DNA of 64,000 nucleotides from an uncultured Oscillospiraceae bacterium. GTDB taxonomy: Bacteria > Bacillota > Clostridia > Oscillospirales > Oscillospiraceae. The translations under genes and the position numbers were made by a program. The stretch spans positions 1 through 64,000 of the forward strand of contig CALWYB010000003.1 of NCBI GenBank assembly GCA_944385665.1. Reading direction: 5' to 3'. Positions 49,933 through 58,771 of this stretch are shown here, in pieces. Below the pieces are notes generated by a model. That model was not told the DNA's origin. It did not search any database and saw only the letters and a list, made by a program, of their open reading frames with translations. Every line of letters begins with the position of its first letter. The first letter of the stretch is position 1.

Positions 49933-50550
49933 TCACAGATCCCGTTCCAGCGCGTCCCGCAGCCGGATGATTTCCTCGTGCTTAAATTTGTAGCTCACCT
50001 TGTTGCAGATAAACCGGGCGCTGATGTCCACGATGGTCTCCAGGGGGGCCAGGTGGTTTTCCAATAACGTTTTGCCCGTCTCCACAATGTCCACGATCAC
50101 ATCGGACAGGCCCAGAATGGGGGCCAGCTCGATGGAGCCGTTTAATTTGATGATGTCGATGTCCCGGGAGCGGGAGTCGTAATACTCCGTGGCAATGTGG
50201 GGGAACTTGGTGGCCACCCGCAGCTGCCGGTTGGGATCGTCATAAAAATCCTCCGGACCGGCCACGCACATACGGCACTTGCCCATCTTCAGGTCCAGCA
50301 GCTCGTACACATCGGGGCGGTACTCCAGCAAAATGTCCTTGCCCGCGATGCCCACATCGGCGGCCCCCCGCTCCACGTAGATGCTTACGTCGGAGGGTTT
50401 CACCCAGAAGTACCGCACCCCTTTTTCCGGATTTTCAAAGGTGAGCTTCCGGTTCTTCTCCAGAATGGAGGGACAGTCATACCCGGCGGCGGCCATGCGC
50501 TCGTAGGCGCTCTCCCCCAGCCGCCCCTTGGGCAGGGCTACGTTGATCAT
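49933..50550 (-). CDS. hisG: ATP phosphoribosyltransferase, short form
   Basis: A 205-residue catalytic subunit starting the pathway from ATP and PRPP. It lacks the C-terminal regulatory domain of long HisG, so it should act with HisZ, encoded just upstream and overlapping by 4 bp. ALPKGRLGESAYERM and the PRPP loop DIVETGKTLLEN are typical. Confidence 0.96.
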   Translation of the reverse strand: MINVALPKGRLGESAYERMAAAGYDCPSILEKNRKLTFENPEKGVRYFWVKPSDVSIYVERGAADVGIAGKDILLEYRPDVYELLDLKMGKCRMCVAGPEDFYDDPNRQLRVATKFPHIATEYYDSRSRDIDIIKLNGSIELAPILGLSDVIVDIVETGKTLLENHLAPLETIVDISARFICNKVSYKFKHEEIIRLRDALERDL

Positions 50551-51626
50551 ACCAGCACCTCCTCAGGCTTCATCCCCCGCGTATAGCGGGCCGCCTTCCG
50601 GCAGCGCACCCCTTCCACTGGGTCGCCCTGCCGCTGGCAGCGCACGCCCATGCCCTTGGCGCGCAAGGTCTCTACAAAGGCGGCCAGCTCGGCCAGGTCG
50701 GCGTCAGGGCCGTAGGTGAGCATCAGATCGGCGTCATACTGCTTCTCGCTGCTGAAATAGGGCTCCAGACGGCCCATGTACAGGGCAAAGCCGATGGCTC
50801 CCACCTGCTTGCCCATCTTGTGGGGCAGGTTGTCATACCGCCCGCCGGAGAGCACCGGGAAGGGGATGTTTTGGAGGAACCCCTGGAAGATGACTCCGTT
50901 GTAGTAGTCCATGCTGTTCACCAGAGAGAAGTCCAGGTGGACCCGGTCCCCCAGGCCAAAGCCCTCCAGAATGGAGGCCACCAGGGACAGCTGCCGGAGG
51001 GCATCCCAGGAGGCGTTATCCCGGGAGAGCTGTCCGGCCTGATCGATGCCCTCCCGCAGGGGAGCGTAGATGGCCATGAGCTGGGCGATGGTCTGGGCGT
51101 GCTCCTGGGTGAGCTTTCCCTGCCCGGCCAGAGCCTGGATGCCGGGGGCGTTCTTCTGGGCGATGAACTCCAGCACCTGCTCCCGCACCTCGCCGGAGAG
51201 GGCCATGCCGTCCAGCAGGCAATTGACAAAGCTCACATCGGACAGGTCCAGCACATAGTCCGGGGACAGCAGCTCCAGGGACTTGGCCGCCAGGGCAATG
51301 ACCTCCGCCTCAGCATAGGGGTCCAGCTGGCCTACCGACTCCACCCCTACCTGGAGGATCTCCTTAAAGGTGCCCCCCATCTCCCGGTAGACGTTTTCGT
51401 TGTAGTAGACCTTCTCGCTGCTGCCATTGTTGTTCTTCATAATGGACAGGGTAATGTCGGGCTTGAGGGCCTTTAACGCGCCGTCCACGTCGGTAAAGGT
51501 GATAATGTGTCCGCTTTTCAAAAAGTCCTTGTTCTGGGCGTACAGGTCGTAGTCCTCAAACTTGGACATGCGGAACTTCCGGTAGCCGTACTGCTCGTAC
51601 AGCTCGTTGAGTCGTTCTTCCAGCAT
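50547..51626 (-). CDS. hisZ: ATP phosphoribosyltransferase regulatory subunit
   Basis: A 359-residue histidyl-tRNA-synthetase paralogue that activates short HisG and binds histidine for feedback. The class II core is seen in TLSIMKNN, the YYNGVIFQGF motif and SGGRYDNLPHKMG, but the anticodon-binding domain is absent or shortened. ATG 51626 follows a weak GGAAG. The first 18 codons of the longer frame lie in the hisB-hisZ gap. Confidence 0.9.
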   Translation of the reverse strand: MLEERLNELYEQYGYRKFRMSKFEDYDLYAQNKDFLKSGHIITFTDVDGALKALKPDITLSIMKNNNGSSEKVYYNENVYREMGGTFKEILQVGVESVGQLDPYAEAEVIALAAKSLELLSPDYVLDLSDVSFVNCLLDGMALSGEVREQVLEFIAQKNAPGIQALAGQGKLTQEHAQTIAQLMAIYAPLREGIDQAGQLSRDNASWDALRQLSLVASILEGFGLGDRVHLDFSLVNSMDYYNGVIFQGFLQNIPFPVLSGGRYDNLPHKMGKQVGAIGFALYMGRLEPYFSSEKQYDADLMLTYGPDADLAELAAFVETLRAKGMGVRCQRQGDPVEGVRCRKAARYTRGMKPEEVLV

Positions 51627-51642
51627 ATAATAACTTCCTCGC

Positions 51643-52230
51643 TTACAGCATCCCTTTGGTGGATGGAATTTCCGTTTCAAACCGGGGATCGATGGACACC
51701 GCCTGGCGCAGCGCCCTCCCCAGCGCCTTGAAGGCGCCCTCTACGATATGGTGGGAGTTGCGTCCGCAGATCTGGCGCAGGTGGAGGGTGAGGCCGGCGT
51801 GGTTGGCAAAGGCCTCCATAAACTCGTACACCAGCTGGGTGTCAAAGGTCCCGATCTTCTCGGTGGGGATGTCCAGGCCGTCGTAGTAGCCTCCCCGGCC
51901 GGAGATGTCGATGGCACACAGGATGAGAGCCTCGTCCATGGGCAGGTGGAGGGAGGCGTAGCGGTTGATGCCCCGCTTGTCCCCCAGCGCCTGGGCGAAA
52001 GCATCGCCCAAGGCAATACCGATGTCCTCCACGCTGTGGTGGTCGTCTACCTGGGTATCCCCGTGGCAGGTGACCTCCAGATCCAGTCCTCCGTGGCGGG
52101 CCAGCAGGGTGAGCATATGGTCCAGAAAGCCCACCCCGCTGTCCACAGCGCTCGTTCCGGCGCCGTCCAGGTTCAGAGACAGGGAGATATCGGTCTCGTT
52201 GGTCTTGCGGACAACAGAAGCGGTTCTCAT
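51643..52230 (-). CDS. hisB: Imidazoleglycerol-phosphate dehydratase
   Basis: A 195-residue manganese enzyme. FLDHMLTLLARHGG, DDHHSVEDIGIALG and the repeat-like GRNSHHIVEGAFKALGRALR give the metal ligands. It is the short single-function form without the histidinol phosphatase domain, consistent with hisK in the operon. Overlaps hisC by 4 bp. Confidence 0.97.
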   Translation of the reverse strand: MRTASVVRKTNETDISLSLNLDGAGTSAVDSGVGFLDHMLTLLARHGGLDLEVTCHGDTQVDDHHSVEDIGIALGDAFAQALGDKRGINRYASLHLPMDEALILCAIDISGRGGYYDGLDIPTEKIGTFDTQLVYEFMEAFANHAGLTLHLRQICGRNSHHIVEGAFKALGRALRQAVSIDPRFETEIPSTKGML

Positions 52231-53282
52231 AGCAGCTCCTCCAGCTTCGTTAGGAAAGTATCCATCTGCTCCGGGGTGCCGATGGTAATGCGATTATAAT
52301 CCCGGATGGGGTCCTTGTCAAAGTGGCGCACCAGCACGCCCCGCTCCTTGAGCCCCCGGTAGATGGCCCCACCGTCAGTGCCCGGTTTCATGGCAAACAG
52401 GAAATTGGAGCGGGAGTCCAGCACGGTGAAGCCCAGCTTCTCCAGCTTCTCCTTGGTGTAGGCCCGGGTGGCCATGATTTTTTGGCAGTTTTCCGTATAG
52501 TAGTCCTGGTCGGCGATGGCCTGCACCCCCGCCCGCAGGGTGAGACGGTTCACGTTGTAGGGGTTGGTGGAAAATTTCACCGTCTCCAGGTCCCGGATGA
52601 GCTCGGCGTTGCCAATGGCGTAGCCCAGCCGGGCGCCCGCCATGGAGCGGGACTTGGAGTAGGTCTGCACCACCAGCAGGTTAGGGTAGGTCTTGGTGAG
52701 CTCCACGCAGCTCTCGGCTCCGAAGTCCACGTAGGCCTCGTCCACCACCACCACGCTGTCCGGGTTGGCCTTGACGATGCCCTCCATTTCATCCCGGCTG
52801 AGAGCCAGACCGGTGGGGGCGTTGGGGTTGGCGATGACGATGGTTTTATTCAGGCCGTAGTAGTCCTTGGGGTCGATGGAAAAGTCGGCCTTCAGGGGGA
52901 CAATCTGCACCGGGATGTGGTACAGGTCGGCAAACACAGGGTAGAACCCGTAGGTGATATCGGCAAAGGCCACCCCCCGGCCATCGGTGGCGTAGGAGAG
53001 GAAGGCGAAGTTCAGGGCCTCGTCGGAGCCGTTGCCCACGTAGATGTTCTCCGGCTCCATCCCGTAGTAGCCCGCCAGGGCCTTTTTCAGCTCCTTGCAC
53101 TCCGGGTCGGAGTACAGGCGCAGGTTGGCGGCCTCCTGGGCGTTGAGGGCGGCAACCACCCCGGCGGAGGGGGGATAGGGGGACTCGTTGGTGTTGAGCT
53201 TCACGTACTGCTGATCCTGGGGCTGCTCACCGGGGGTATAGGGCGCCAGGTTTTTCAGTTGAGAGGTAAAAAAGGTGGACAT
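52227..53282 (-). CDS. hisC: Histidinol-phosphate aminotransferase
   Basis: A 351-residue class II PLP aminotransferase. LNTNESPYPPS, GNGSDEALNF and YSKSRSMAGARLGY (PLP Lys) are present. GGAGG precedes ATG 53282. It leads the his operon, transcribed from 53331-53359. Confidence 0.95.
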   Translation of the reverse strand: MSTFFTSQLKNLAPYTPGEQPQDQQYVKLNTNESPYPPSAGVVAALNAQEAANLRLYSDPECKELKKALAGYYGMEPENIYVGNGSDEALNFAFLSYATDGRGVAFADITYGFYPVFADLYHIPVQIVPLKADFSIDPKDYYGLNKTIVIANPNAPTGLALSRDEMEGIVKANPDSVVVVDEAYVDFGAESCVELTKTYPNLLVVQTYSKSRSMAGARLGYAIGNAELIRDLETVKFSTNPYNVNRLTLRAGVQAIADQDYYTENCQKIMATRAYTKEKLEKLGFTVLDSRSNFLFAMKPGTDGGAIYRGLKERGVLVRHFDKDPIRDYNRITIGTPEQMDTFLTKLEELL

Positions 53283-53304
53283 AGGACGGCCTCCTTATTT
53301 ATTT

Positions 53305-53359
53305 CATTAGTTCGCTAAAGTAATGATGTAATCATACCCGTCTCCGCCCCATTTGTCAA
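53305..53359 (-). promoter_or_regulatory. Promoter and nested inverted repeats ahead of the his operon
   Basis: On the minus strand: TTGACA (53354-53359), 17-bp spacer, TATGAT (53331-53336). Overlapping or just downstream are TGAT-GTA-ATCA (53324-53334) and nested repeats CATTA...TAATG (53305-53325) around TTAG-TTCG-CTAA. This suggests an operator; no T-box fits in the roughly 45-nt leader. Confidence 0.65.
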
Positions 53360-53387
53360 CCCCTCCCCGCCGGTTTTGGAAAAACCG

Positions 53388-53416
53388 TTGCCATATTTTT
53401 CGCCCCGTGCTACCAT
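53388..53416 (+). promoter_or_regulatory. Promoter of pepF
   Basis: TTGCCA (53388-53393), 17-bp spacer, TACCAT (53411-53416). Confidence 0.65.
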
Positions 53417-53464
53417 ACTATTAAAAATGCTGGGGCTCCAGCCCCATGGATCAGGAGGTTCCCT

Positions 53465-55267
53465 ATGTCAAAACAGAAATCCATCCCCCAGCGGGATGCT
53501 ATCCCTCAAGAATATACCTGGAACACCGCCGACCTCTACCCCACCGACGAGGCCTGGAAGGAGGAGTTCCAGACGCTGAAAACCCTCACCCAAAAATTGG
53601 AGAGCTACGCCGGCCGCCTGGGCGAGAGCGCCCAGACCCTCTACGACTTTGTCACCCTGGAGCAGCAGGCCGGGGAGATGCTCAGCAAGCTTATGGACTA
53701 CGCCCAGCGGAAAAGCGACGAGGACACCCGGGTGGCCGCCTACCAGGCCATGGTGGGTCAGATCTCCACCCAGTATGTGGAGTTTGTACGGGCCACCGCC
53801 TTTGAGGTGCCTGAGCTCCTCTCCCTGCCGGAGGAGCGGCTGGAGGAATTTTATGCCCAGCTGCCGGAGCTCACCCTCTACCGACGCTACTTCCACAACA
53901 TCCAGCGCCGCCGCCCCCACACCCTGTCCCAGGCGGAGGAGCAGCTGCTGGCCGCCGCCGGGGAGCTGTCCCAAGCCCCCGATGACATCTTCTCCAAGCT
54001 CACCGACGCCGACCTCACCTTCCCCGACGCGGTGGACGGCCAGGGACAGGCTCACCCTCTCTCCAACGGCTCCTACACCCTGCTCATGTCCAGCCCCGAC
54101 CGGGCTCTGCGGAAGTCCGCCTTTGAAAACCTGTACTCCGTCTACGGCGGCATGAAAAATACCCTGGCCGCTACTCTCTCCGCCCAGGTCAAGCAGCTCC
54201 AGTTTTTCGCCAAGGCCCGCCGCTACCCCAGCGCCCTGGCCGCCTCCCTGGACGGCACCCATGTGCCCGAGGAGGTCTATCACAACCTCATCTCCACCGT
54301 CCGGGCCAATCTGGACAAGATGCACCGCTATGTGCGCCTGCGGAAAAAGCTGCTGGGGCTGGACGAGCTGCACATGTACGACGTATATGCCCCCATGGTG
54401 TCCGGGGTGGAGGCGGAGATCCCCTACGAGCAGGCCAAGGAGACCGTCTATCAGGCGGTGGCCCCTCTGGGGGAGGAGTACCAGTCTATCATCCGTCAGG
54501 CTCTGGACAACCGGTGGATCGACGTATACGAGAACGTGGGCAAGCGCTCCGGCGGCTACATGTCGGGCGCTCTGGTTCACCCCTATATTCTGCTTAACTA
54601 CCAGGACGACCTGGACAGCATGTTCACCCTGGCCCACGAGCTGGGCCACGCCGTCCACTCCTACCTGTCCAACCGCACCCAGCCCACCGTCTACCGGGAC
54701 TATGTGATCTTCGTGGCCGAAGTGGCCTCCACCTGCAACGAGGCCCTGCTCATGGAGTATCTGCTCAAGCAGACCGACGATAAGCGCCGCCGAGCCTGGC
54801 TCATCAACCACTTCCTGGAGCAGTTCAAGGGCACCCTGTACCGCCAGACCATGTTTGCCGAGTTTGAGCTGCGCATGGGCGAGCTGAATGCCCAGGGGGA
54901 GACCCTCACGGAGGAGCTCCTCTGCCGGAAGTACCAGGCCCTCAACGAGGCCTACTTCGGCCCCGACATGGTCTCCGACCCCCAGATTGCCCTGGAGTGG
55001 TCCCGCATCCCCCACTTCTACTATAACTACTACGTCTTCCAGTACGCCACCGGCTACTCCGCTGCCATCGCCCTGGCCAACCGCATCCTCACCGGCGGTC
55101 CCCAGGCGGTGCAGGATTACCTCACCTTCCTGTCCGGCGGATGCAGCCAGGACCCCATCGACCTGCTGAAGGGGGCCGGGGTGGACATGGCATCCCCCCA
55201 GCCTATCCAGGACGCCCTGGACCAGTTCGGCCGTCTGCTGGACGAGATGGAAGAGCTTATGGCATAA
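53465..55267 (+). CDS. pepF: Oligoendopeptidase F
   Basis: A 600-residue M3B zinc peptidase that cleaves short peptides in the cytoplasm. The zinc motif HELGH (H391, E392, H395) and the downstream Glu in VAEVASTCNEALL are present; the N-terminal half is the helical PepF domain. AGGAGG lies before ATG 53465. It stands alone between divergent hisC and convergent recO. Confidence 0.96.
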   Translation: MSKQKSIPQRDAIPQEYTWNTADLYPTDEAWKEEFQTLKTLTQKLESYAGRLGESAQTLYDFVTLEQQAGEMLSKLMDYAQRKSDEDTRVAAYQAMVGQISTQYVEFVRATAFEVPELLSLPEERLEEFYAQLPELTLYRRYFHNIQRRRPHTLSQAEEQLLAAAGELSQAPDDIFSKLTDADLTFPDAVDGQGQAHPLSNGSYTLLMSSPDRALRKSAFENLYSVYGGMKNTLAATLSAQVKQLQFFAKARRYPSALAASLDGTHVPEEVYHNLISTVRANLDKMHRYVRLRKKLLGLDELHMYDVYAPMVSGVEAEIPYEQAKETVYQAVAPLGEEYQSIIRQALDNRWIDVYENVGKRSGGYMSGALVHPYILLNYQDDLDSMFTLAHELGHAVHSYLSNRTQPTVYRDYVIFVAEVASTCNEALLMEYLLKQTDDKRRRAWLINHFLEQFKGTLYRQTMFAEFELRMGELNAQGETLTEELLCRKYQALNEAYFGPDMVSDPQIALEWSRIPHFYYNYYVFQYATGYSAAIALANRILTGGPQAVQDYLTFLSGGCSQDPIDLLKGAGVDMASPQPIQDALDQFGRLLDEMEELMA

Positions 55268-55276
55268 TCTCATTGT

Positions 55277-55316
55277 AAAAGCGCCGTTGGAACCCAGGTT
55301 CCAACGGCGCTTTTTA
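55277..55316. terminator. Bidirectional terminator of pepF and recO
   Basis: A perfect 17-bp stem (55277-55293 with 55298-55314) with AAAA and TTTTT ends, overlapping the recO stop codon. Confidence 0.9.
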
Positions 55317-56063
55317 ACTCAGGCGCAGGGATTTATAAAAGTCCAGGGTGCCGAAGCCCCGCTCCAGCTGGGTAAGCAGGTAGGCCTCCGTCACGTCGGC
55401 AAAGACGGACAGGCTCTTCTCCTCCAGCTGGAAGGAAAAGAGCCGCTTGGGGTCCCCGAAGGCCACATGGCGCATGGCGGCCAGCGCCCCCTGGTCCAGG
55501 GGCATGGACACCCCATCCCCTACCTCACTGCGGCAGCGGGCACAGTGAAGCACCCCCTCCCGCAGATGGAACCGGGGCTCCTCCGGCTGGCAACCGCACA
55601 CCGCGCAGGCGTCCAGCACCGGCTCGTACCCCGCCAGACACATGGCACGCAGCTCAAAGGCCCCCTTCACCAGGGCCAGAGGCCGCTCCAGCCGGTCCAG
55701 AGCGTGGAGGCTGTTCAAAATGAGGGACAGCAGTTCCGGGCTGGGCAGGCCCTCCAGAGCCAGAGCCTGGGTCACCTCCCCGCAGTAGCAGCCCAGGGCA
55801 AATTTGTCCAGATCCTCCCGCATGCCACGGAATTCCCTCTCCACCTCCACCTCCTTTACGCTCCAGCGCCCCTGGTACTCATAGAGGATGAAATCCGACC
55901 ACACCAGCAGTTGACTGCCCGCCGCCAGAAGGCTCCCCTTCCGGCGGCAGCCCCGGGCAGAGGCGGTGAGCTTCCCCTGCTCCTGGGTAAACAGGGTGAG
56001 GATCTTGTCCGACTCCTTGTAGGCCGTCTCCCGCAGGACCAGGGCCTTGGTGTGCAGATGCAT
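55314..56063 (-). CDS. recO: DNA repair protein RecO
   Basis: A 249-residue RecO that helps load RecA on SSB-coated DNA. N-terminal OB fold (about 1-80; ALVLRETAYKESDKILTLFT), helical domain, and a zinc finger CAVCGC..CARC (about 155-185). CGTTTTGCC before ATG 56063 contains a weak ribosome site, AAAGGAG, 7 bp upstream. It ends the era operon, behind yqzL and a GC hairpin. Confidence 0.94.
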   Translation of the reverse strand: MHLHTKALVLRETAYKESDKILTLFTQEQGKLTASARGCRRKGSLLAAGSQLLVWSDFILYEYQGRWSVKEVEVEREFRGMREDLDKFALGCYCGEVTQALALEGLPSPELLSLILNSLHALDRLERPLALVKGAFELRAMCLAGYEPVLDACAVCGCQPEEPRFHLREGVLHCARCRSEVGDGVSMPLDQGALAAMRHVAFGDPKRLFSFQLEEKSLSVFADVTEAYLLTQLERGFGTLDFYKSLRLS

Positions 56064-56089
56064 GGCAAAACGCTCCTTTTATGTACGAT

Positions 56090-56115
56090 GGGCCCGCTCC
56101 AAAAGGAGCGGGCCC
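56090..56115 (-). other. GC hairpin between yqzL and recO
   Basis: An 11-bp perfect stem (56090-56100 with 56105-56115, loop AAAA) without a U-tract; it may adjust read-through or mRNA stability into recO. Confidence 0.5.
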
Positions 56116-56120
56116 CAGTC

Positions 56121-56270
56121 TCACTGCCACGGCGGCGGCAGCGAGGAAATGGTCTCCCCGTTTCGGGGCGGTAAGGGAGGGCCAGAACGGCCCTGCGGCT
56201 TCTCCCGCCGGGCGGCCAGGTAGGCCTGAGGCAGCCCGGTGGCAAAAAACAGTTCCCACATTCCATCCAT
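56121..56270 (-). CDS. YqzL-like small protein
   Basis: A 49-codon gene with GGAGGG 7 bp before ATG 56270. The product MDGMWELFFATGLPQAYLAARRE followed by a proline-rich tail fits the YqzL pattern (aromatic N-terminus, F-x-x-TG-x-x-x-AYL), a small protein of unknown role encoded next to recO in Firmicutes. The position between era and recO supports the call. Confidence 0.7.
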   Translation of the reverse strand: MDGMWELFFATGLPQAYLAARREKPQGRSGPPLPPRNGETISSLPPPWQ

Positions 56271-56344
56271 GTCCGTCCCTCCGTGTTCTGTTTCTGACCT
56301 TAGTATGGCGGAACGCGTCGAAACTTATAGATGGAAGGTTTTGT

Positions 56345-57241
56345 TTATTCGTCCCGATAGCCGAAATTGTGAATGAGATTGATGTTGTCTCTCCAGTTTT
56401 CTTTTACCTTGACCCAGGTCTGGAGGTACACCTTGGTGCCCATAAACCGCTCCATGTCCTGCCGGGCCAGAGAGGACACCTTTTTCAGCATGGAGCCTCC
56501 CTTGCCGATGATGATGCCCTTGTGGCTGTTCTTCTCGCAGTATATGGTGGCGTCGATCTCGATGACCTCGTCATCCCGCTCGGAGAACTTGGTGATCTCC
56601 ACGGCGGTGCCGTGAGGGATCTCCTTGTCGAGACAAAGAAGCAGCTTCTCTCTTAAAATTTCCGCCATCATCTGCCGCTCCGGCTGGTCGGACACCATAC
56701 CCTCGGGGAAGAGCTGGGGCCCGTTGGGCAAAAAACCCTCCAGCACATTCAGCAGCTCATCCACTCCCTCGCCGGTTTTGGCGGAGATGGGCACCACGGC
56801 AGTAAAGTCGTGGGCCTGGGTGTAGAGCTGGATGACCTCCAGCAGCTTCTCCTTCTGCTCCAGGGTGTCCACCTTGTTGATGACCAGCACCGAGGGACAG
56901 CCCAGGGTCTTGATCCGGTCCATGAGCTGCTGCTCCGGAGCGCCGATGTTGGGGATGGGCTCCACCAGCAGCATGACGCCGTCCACGTCGGCCACGCTCT
57001 CCTTGACCACATTCACCATGTAGTCCCCCAGGCGGGTACGGGCCTTGTGGAGGCCGGGAGTGTCCACAAAGACAAACTGGCTCTCTCCCCGGTTCAAAAT
57101 GGCGCAGATCCGGTTGCGGGTGGTCTGGGGCTTGTTGGTGACGATGGCCACCTTCTCCCCCACCAGAGCGTTGGTCAGGGTGGATTTGCCCACGTTGGGC
57201 CGTCCGCACAGGGTAATAATACCCGACTTTTTGATTTCCAT
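56345..57241 (-). CDS. era: GTPase Era
   Basis: A 298-residue GTPase binding the 16S rRNA 3' end during 30S maturation. G1 GRPNVGKSTL, G3 DTPGLHKA, G4 NKVD, and a C-terminal KH domain with HKGIIIGKGGSMLKKV. It follows ybeY by 45 bp, an arrangement shared with many Firmicutes. Confidence 0.97.
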   Translation of the reverse strand: MEIKKSGIITLCGRPNVGKSTLTNALVGEKVAIVTNKPQTTRNRICAILNRGESQFVFVDTPGLHKARTRLGDYMVNVVKESVADVDGVMLLVEPIPNIGAPEQQLMDRIKTLGCPSVLVINKVDTLEQKEKLLEVIQLYTQAHDFTAVVPISAKTGEGVDELLNVLEGFLPNGPQLFPEGMVSDQPERQMMAEILREKLLLCLDKEIPHGTAVEITKFSERDDEVIEIDATIYCEKNSHKGIIIGKGGSMLKKVSSLARQDMERFMGTKVYLQTWVKVKENWRDNINLIHNFGYRDE

Positions 57242-57286
57242 AGAATGATCCTCAACTTTCTTTCGCGGTTTGAGCTGTTTTCCGCG

Positions 57287-57772
57287 TTATTCTCTTACAA
57301 TGCCCAGCGTGCCCAGGATGTCCTCCTCCCGGGCTCGCATCTGCTGTTTCATAGGACCCTCGTCCATGTGGTCGTAGCCCAGCAGGTGGAGCACCGAGTG
57401 GACGGCCAGATAGCTCAGCTCCCGCTGCACGCTGTGGCCGTACTCCTCTGCCTGGGCCTGAGCCCGCTCCAGGGAGATACACATATCCCCCAGGGGCACC
57501 CGGCCGGTGTCCGGGTCCTCGTCCTCCTCCCCGGGCTTGTCCCCGGGCTGGAGGTCGAACATGGGGAAGGAGAGCACGTCGGTGGGCCGGTCCACCCCAC
57601 GCATGTCCAGGTTGACCTGGTGAATTCCCTCGTCGTTGGTGAGCAGGACGTTGATCTCACAGGGCAGGTCCACCCCCTCCGCCTCCAGGGCGGCGGTGAT
57701 CACCCGCTCCAGCAGTTGCTCCACGCCGGCGGGGCAGTCCACCTCGGATTCCAGAATGATCTGATGCTCCAT
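57287..57772 (-). CDS. ybeY: Endoribonuclease YbeY
   Basis: A 161-residue zinc-dependent RNase in 16S rRNA processing and ribosome quality control. The diagnostic HSVLHLLGYDH metal motif is near the C-terminus. AGGAGG precedes ATG 57772. It is 13 bp after phoH. Confidence 0.95.
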   Translation of the reverse strand: MEHQIILESEVDCPAGVEQLLERVITAALEAEGVDLPCEINVLLTNDEGIHQVNLDMRGVDRPTDVLSFPMFDLQPGDKPGEEDEDPDTGRVPLGDMCISLERAQAQAEEYGHSVQRELSYLAVHSVLHLLGYDHMDEGPMKQQMRAREEDILGTLGIVRE

Positions 57773-57785
57773 ATGCTCCCCTCCT

Positions 57786-58763
57786 TTACCGCCGGTCCTT
57801 CTTGTTTTTCCGCTCCTCGTCCAGCTCATAGGCCTTGATGATCCGCTGCACGATCACATGGCGGACCACGTCGCTCTCACTGAGACGGCAGATGGCGATG
57901 TCCTCCACGCCCCGCAAGACCCGCATGGCCTCTTTCAGGCCGGACACCTTGTCCCCGGGCAGGTCGATCTGAGTGATGTCGCCGGTGATGACGATCTTGG
58001 AGCCAAAACCCAAACGGGTCAGGAACATCTTCATCTGCTCCCGGGAGGTGTTCTGGGCCTCGTCCAGGATGATGAAGCTGTCGTCCAGAGTACGGCCGCG
58101 CATATAGGCCAGGGGCGCCACCTCAATGTTGCCCCGCTCCAGATACTTCTGATAGGTCTCGGGACCCAGCATGTCAAAGAGGGCGTCGTACAAGGGGCGC
58201 AGGTAGGGGTCTACCTTGCTCTGCAAATCGCCGGGTAGGAAACCCAGCCGCTCCCCCGCCTCCACAGCGGGACGGGTAAGGATGATGCGGTTTACCTCCT
58301 TGGCCCGGAAGGCAGCCACCGCCGCCGCCACCGCCAGGTAGGTCTTGCCGGTACCGGCAGGACCGATGCCCAGGGTCACCGTGTTCTTCTGGATGGCCTC
58401 TACATACTTCTTCTGGCCCAGGGTCTTGGCCTTGATGGGCTTGCCCTTGGCAGTGATGCACAGCACGCCCGCAGACAGCTGCTGTACCTCCTGCTCCCGG
58501 CCCTCCCGGACCAGCTGGAGAACATAGCGTACGTTCTGCTCGTTGATGGCCTCTCCCCGTGCGGCCAGACCCATCAGGTTCTCGATGGCATGCACGGCAA
58601 ACAGCACCTGCTCCGGATCTTCCCCGGACACCTTCAGCTGGGAGTCCCGGCTGATCACCGAGACCCCCAGCTCATGTTCGATCAAACGGATATTCTCGTC
58701 AAAGGAGCCAAAGAGGCTGATGGTATCCTCCAAGCGCTCCAGGCTGATGGTCTGTTCTGTCAT
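57786..58763 (-). CDS. PhoH family P-loop ATPase
   Basis: A 325-residue PhoH-like (YbeZ type) ATPase. Walker A GPAGTGKTYLAVAAAV, RPAVEAGERLGFLPGDL and Walker B SFIILDEAQNTS are intact, with an N-terminal KH-like region. It is coupled to YbeY by position, and the two often work on rRNA. ATG 58763 is 8 bp after yqfD. Confidence 0.94.
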   Translation of the reverse strand: MTEQTISLERLEDTISLFGSFDENIRLIEHELGVSVISRDSQLKVSGEDPEQVLFAVHAIENLMGLAARGEAINEQNVRYVLQLVREGREQEVQQLSAGVLCITAKGKPIKAKTLGQKKYVEAIQKNTVTLGIGPAGTGKTYLAVAAAVAAFRAKEVNRIILTRPAVEAGERLGFLPGDLQSKVDPYLRPLYDALFDMLGPETYQKYLERGNIEVAPLAYMRGRTLDDSFIILDEAQNTSREQMKMFLTRLGFGSKIVITGDITQIDLPGDKVSGLKEAMRVLRGVEDIAICRLSESDVVRHVIVQRIIKAYELDEERKNKKDRR

Positions 58764-58771
58764 TGGTATGA

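Noticed and set aside
53283..53359. T-box leader ahead of hisC
   Set aside because: The untranslated leader is about 45 nt, far too short for a T-box, and no specifier or antiterminator motif is seen.
53468..55273. A 601-codon minus-strand frame exactly opposite pepF
   Set aside because: PepF carries the HELGH zinc site and a good start; the opposite frame is a GC shadow.
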